This document shows positions 63,201 to 64,000 of a stretch of DNA of 64,000 bases, piece after piece (positions within the stretch are counted from its first letter, which is position 1; each line of letters opens with the position of its first letter). Position numbers and translations under genes: made by a program. The notes under the pieces were generated by a model that was not told where the DNA came from, did no database searches, and saw only the letters and a list, made by a program, of their open reading frames with translations. This DNA comes from an uncultured Mediterraneibacter sp. (GTDB lineage: Bacteria; Bacillota; Clostridia; Lachnospirales; Lachnospiraceae): the NCBI RefSeq assembly GCF_934309415.1, contig NZ_CAKRDI010000001.1:1-64000 (forward strand). The letters are read 5' to 3'.

Positions 63201-63312
63201 TATCAAAGCGTTATCCAGTTCTAATTACACATTGGATGAAATTGCTAAGAAAACTGGATTCTCAACAGCAACAATCTACAAATACTTATCAGGAAAAGGA
63301 GTGAAGAAATAA
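60256..63312 (+). CDS. RNA-polymerase-like protein with DFDGD motif (1018 aa)
   Basis: Near residues 535-555, INHKIADQLSGADFDGDTVMCIPTH carries the DFDGD catalytic loop of two-barrel RNA polymerases (beta' NADFDGD, YonO-type single-chain and RdRp-like enzymes). About 40 residues before it, ALVRYPHGGIFEIPI occupies the place of the beta' R-x-P segment. N-terminal RSGRYPYGSG and an HTH (GLGATEIGRKMGIPESTVRSLL, about 118-140), and a C-terminal HTH (NYTLDEIAKKTGFSTATIYKYL, about 990-1015), could give promoter binding. It is the candidate reader of the CGCG-N16-TTATGA motif. A non-polymerase DPBB protein remains possible. Confidence 0.72.
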   Translation: MNPIAEEIAEYYGMADTVKEEKLSHYGMPRRSGRYPYGSGENPFQHGRDFLGRIADMKKENFTYTDDDGVTYTGEKAIYKSFGLTSSEYRRQVSWARYEKRLLDVETAKGLKADGLGATEIGRKMGIPESTVRSLLNPASEDRMGQAMETVNFLRKQLEEKSMLDVGAGTEISLGIPRTRLDTALDYLEKAEGCPVYGGGIPQPTNTNQQTNQKVLCLPGTEKKEIYDYSKVKTIDDYTSSDGGESYQRKFTYPTSLDSKRLKIRYAEDKGPDGATGLDKDGIIELRPGVQDLSLSGSRYSQVRIMVDGTHYLKGMAVYSNDMPDGVDVIFNTNKKKGTPQTDVLKKIKSDPDNPFGSLIKDADQGGQYWYTDKKTGEKKLGLINKRADEGDWTEWDNVLPSQFLAKQSKTMAQKQLNLAKADKVAEFDEYCKLTNPTIKSHLLMKFADNCDSAAVHLKAAALPGQKYHVIVPINTLKDTEIYAPGYETGTKLALVRYPHGGIFEIPILTVNNKNKLGKEIIGDKSIDAVGINHKIADQLSGADFDGDTVMCIPTHDASGKVKINNKRPLKDLEGFDPKLSYGGTKTVDANGVEHYTRNGQEYPIMKDTQKQMGVISNLITDMTLAGAPDPKIARAVKHSMVVIDAEKHHLDYKASEVENDIASLKKEFQINVDKNGKIKYGGASTLLSRAKGQETVSKRKGDFKTNLPGKDYYDPNRPIGAKLWNNTDDLYYPVRKTNKKTGMIEYTTTDGKKIAFDPKDKKAYERYNAVEVVDKKTGKVRFTDSTGTIEYAVKQRTQKSTRMAETDDAFNLVSQYRHPMELIYAQYANDMKALANKARVEAANAGKIPYSADAKKKYSTEVASLDSKLMEAQKNQPREREALRRANVEIVTKKAADPDMKKDDIKKLKQRSVVKYRSEVGSVARRDRNIEITDSEWEAIQAGAITESKLKKILNNTDIDKLRERATPRLINSPSAAQISRIKALSSSNYTLDEIAKKTGFSTATIYKYLSGKGVKK

Positions 63313-63591
63313 ATGGCAAGCAATACTATTACAGAAACAAGAGTTGCTTTGACAACTACCGACAATCCGTTTGACCCATTGGACGACTTCGATTCTTGGT
63401 ATGATTATGACATGTTTGTTGGTCAGTACAATACTTGCGGATACTTAGATCGTGTTTCGCATTATTCAGATGATATGACAGAAAAAGAGAAAACGAATGA
63501 ACTTGAAAGAGCAATCGATGAAATCATTGAACTTAATCCAACAAACATGTATCGAAAGATTAAGCGCGATGTCCAAGTCGTTGTCGATTAG
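63313..63591 (+). CDS. Acidic protein after RNAP-like gene (92 aa)
   Basis: MASNTITETRVALTTTDNPFDPLDDFDSWYDYDMFVGQYNTCGYLDRVSHYSDDMTEKEKTNELERAIDEIIELNPTNMYRKI. It starts directly after the upstream stop behind AAAAGGAGTGAAG. A recurrent phage protein type I know next to this kind of large protein; function unknown. Confidence 0.66.
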   Translation: MASNTITETRVALTTTDNPFDPLDDFDSWYDYDMFVGQYNTCGYLDRVSHYSDDMTEKEKTNELERAIDEIIELNPTNMYRKIKRDVQVVVD

Positions 63592-63655
63592 TTTGTTCAA
63601 TCACAATTCATTATCTATTCAATAGAAATAGGTTAATGTCATAGCTTTAATAGCT

Positions 63656-63683
63656 TTGATAAACTTGACAAGAACTACATAAT
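63656..63683 (+). promoter_or_regulatory. Sigma-A-like promoter
   Basis: TTGATA (63656-63661), a 16-bp spacer and CATAAT (63678-63683) give a host-type promoter for the following module; the phage motif is absent here. Confidence 0.5.
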
Positions 63684-63793
63684 ACAAAAAATACATTTTT
63701 TATGCAAACATTATTCATATCTAGTGGACAATCACCACAGATTACACAACAATATCGCAACTGAATAGTAAATATCAATAGGAAATATATTAA

Positions 63794-63870
63794 AAGACTG
63801 CATCGACGCCGATATAAGAGGGTAGGGGGTACTTCAAAAATACACCCCCTCCCTGCATCGCGCCGGTCTG
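63794..63870. repeat. GC-rich hairpin upstream of next module
   Basis: GGGTAGGGGGT (63820-63830) pairs with ACCCCCTCCC (63844-63853, one bulge), flanked by direct repeats TGCATCG. This is the only GC-rich block in the window. In Firmicute phages such G-runs often sit just upstream of packaging genes, so it could be a cos/pac region. It lies within the gene-free stretch 63592-63950. Confidence 0.5.
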
Positions 63871-63950
63871 CAAGAATTCTCCAGGGGAAAATTTTCGGAA
63901 AACATTATTGATATTTTGTTTAAGTTACAACATCAAGGAGGATACCATTA

Positions 63951-64000
63951 TGGAATTAAAAGACACTATTGAACTTATGACAAGCTCAGATTACAAGGAA
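63951..64000 (+). CDS. Partial gene, crAss001_48-like small protein
   Basis: AAGGAGGATACCATT precedes ATG 63951 and 16 complete codons reading MELKDTIELMTSSDYK. This start matches a widely spread phage family (crAss001_48-related; MELKDTI-x-x-M-x-S-x-DYK). The gene runs off the window; relation to the anti-CBASS Acb2 fold is suspected but cannot be checked here. Confidence 0.6.

Overview
The window looks like a large, low-GC mobile element or temperate phage of an anaerobic Firmicute, most likely a Lachnospiraceae-type gut bacterium. The reasons are strong AGGAGG ribosome sites, AT-rich code, Tn916-type xis/int genes, DUF6353/DUF6591/DUF5688/DUF4230-type proteins and a phage gene style of dozens of tightly packed small genes on one strand. 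No capsid, portal, tail-tube, lysis or complete terminase gene is present, so the virion module, if there is one, must lie outside the window, probably just beyond the right end.

Layout. (1) 1-3300: an accessory/integration module with an attenuator-like leader, a cysteine-rich KTR protein, a Vat/CatB-type xenobiotic acetyltransferase, the 3' remnant of a plasmid-type Rep helicase, a Tn916-type excisionase and integrase, then a 12-codon start of a low-molecular-weight phosphatase gene that may be the attachment site. (2) 3500-17900: small membrane proteins, lipoproteins and DUF6353 paralogues, many in separate promoter-gene-terminator cassettes, plus three apparent non-coding RNAs (12066-12894). 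(3) 17929-23532: the replication core, with one 1409-residue polypeptide that joins an SF3 helicase, an archaeo-eukaryotic primase-like domain and a family B DNA polymerase, then a ligase-like protein and a probable SSB. (4) 23730-28505: a collagen-repeat fibre protein whose 3' end is the variable repeat of a diversity-generating retroelement, followed by the template repeat, the reverse transcriptase and small tail-type proteins. (5) 28600-57665: about 70 small accessory genes including RadC-like, SF2 helicase, MazG-like, DUF5662, YopX-like, P-loop and DHH-phosphoesterase proteins. (6) 57661-59000: a TGTAAACA iteron-like array between a ribbon-helix-helix gene and an XRE-type regulator. (7) 59231-63591: a tRNA with anticodon CAT, VRR-NUC and RecB/Cas4-like nucleases, and a 1018-residue protein with a DFDGD motif typical of two-barrel RNA polymerases. 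The first codons of a crAss001_48-like small protein begin at 63951.

How it may work together. A bipartite motif, CGCG-N16-TTATGA, occurs 28 times between 4601 and 59072. It is always on the + strand, always with the same 20-bp offset between its halves, and usually 14-39 nt before a start codon, often right after a terminator. I infer that it is the promoter of a dedicated transcription system, and the DFDGD protein is the obvious candidate polymerase. A few genes (lipoprotein 5510, DUF4230 protein 6620, minus-strand gene 4952) instead have sigma-A-like promoters and could be expressed by the host enzyme in the lysogen. The retroelement should diversify the fibre tip. All 16 differences between template and variable repeat fall on template adenines.
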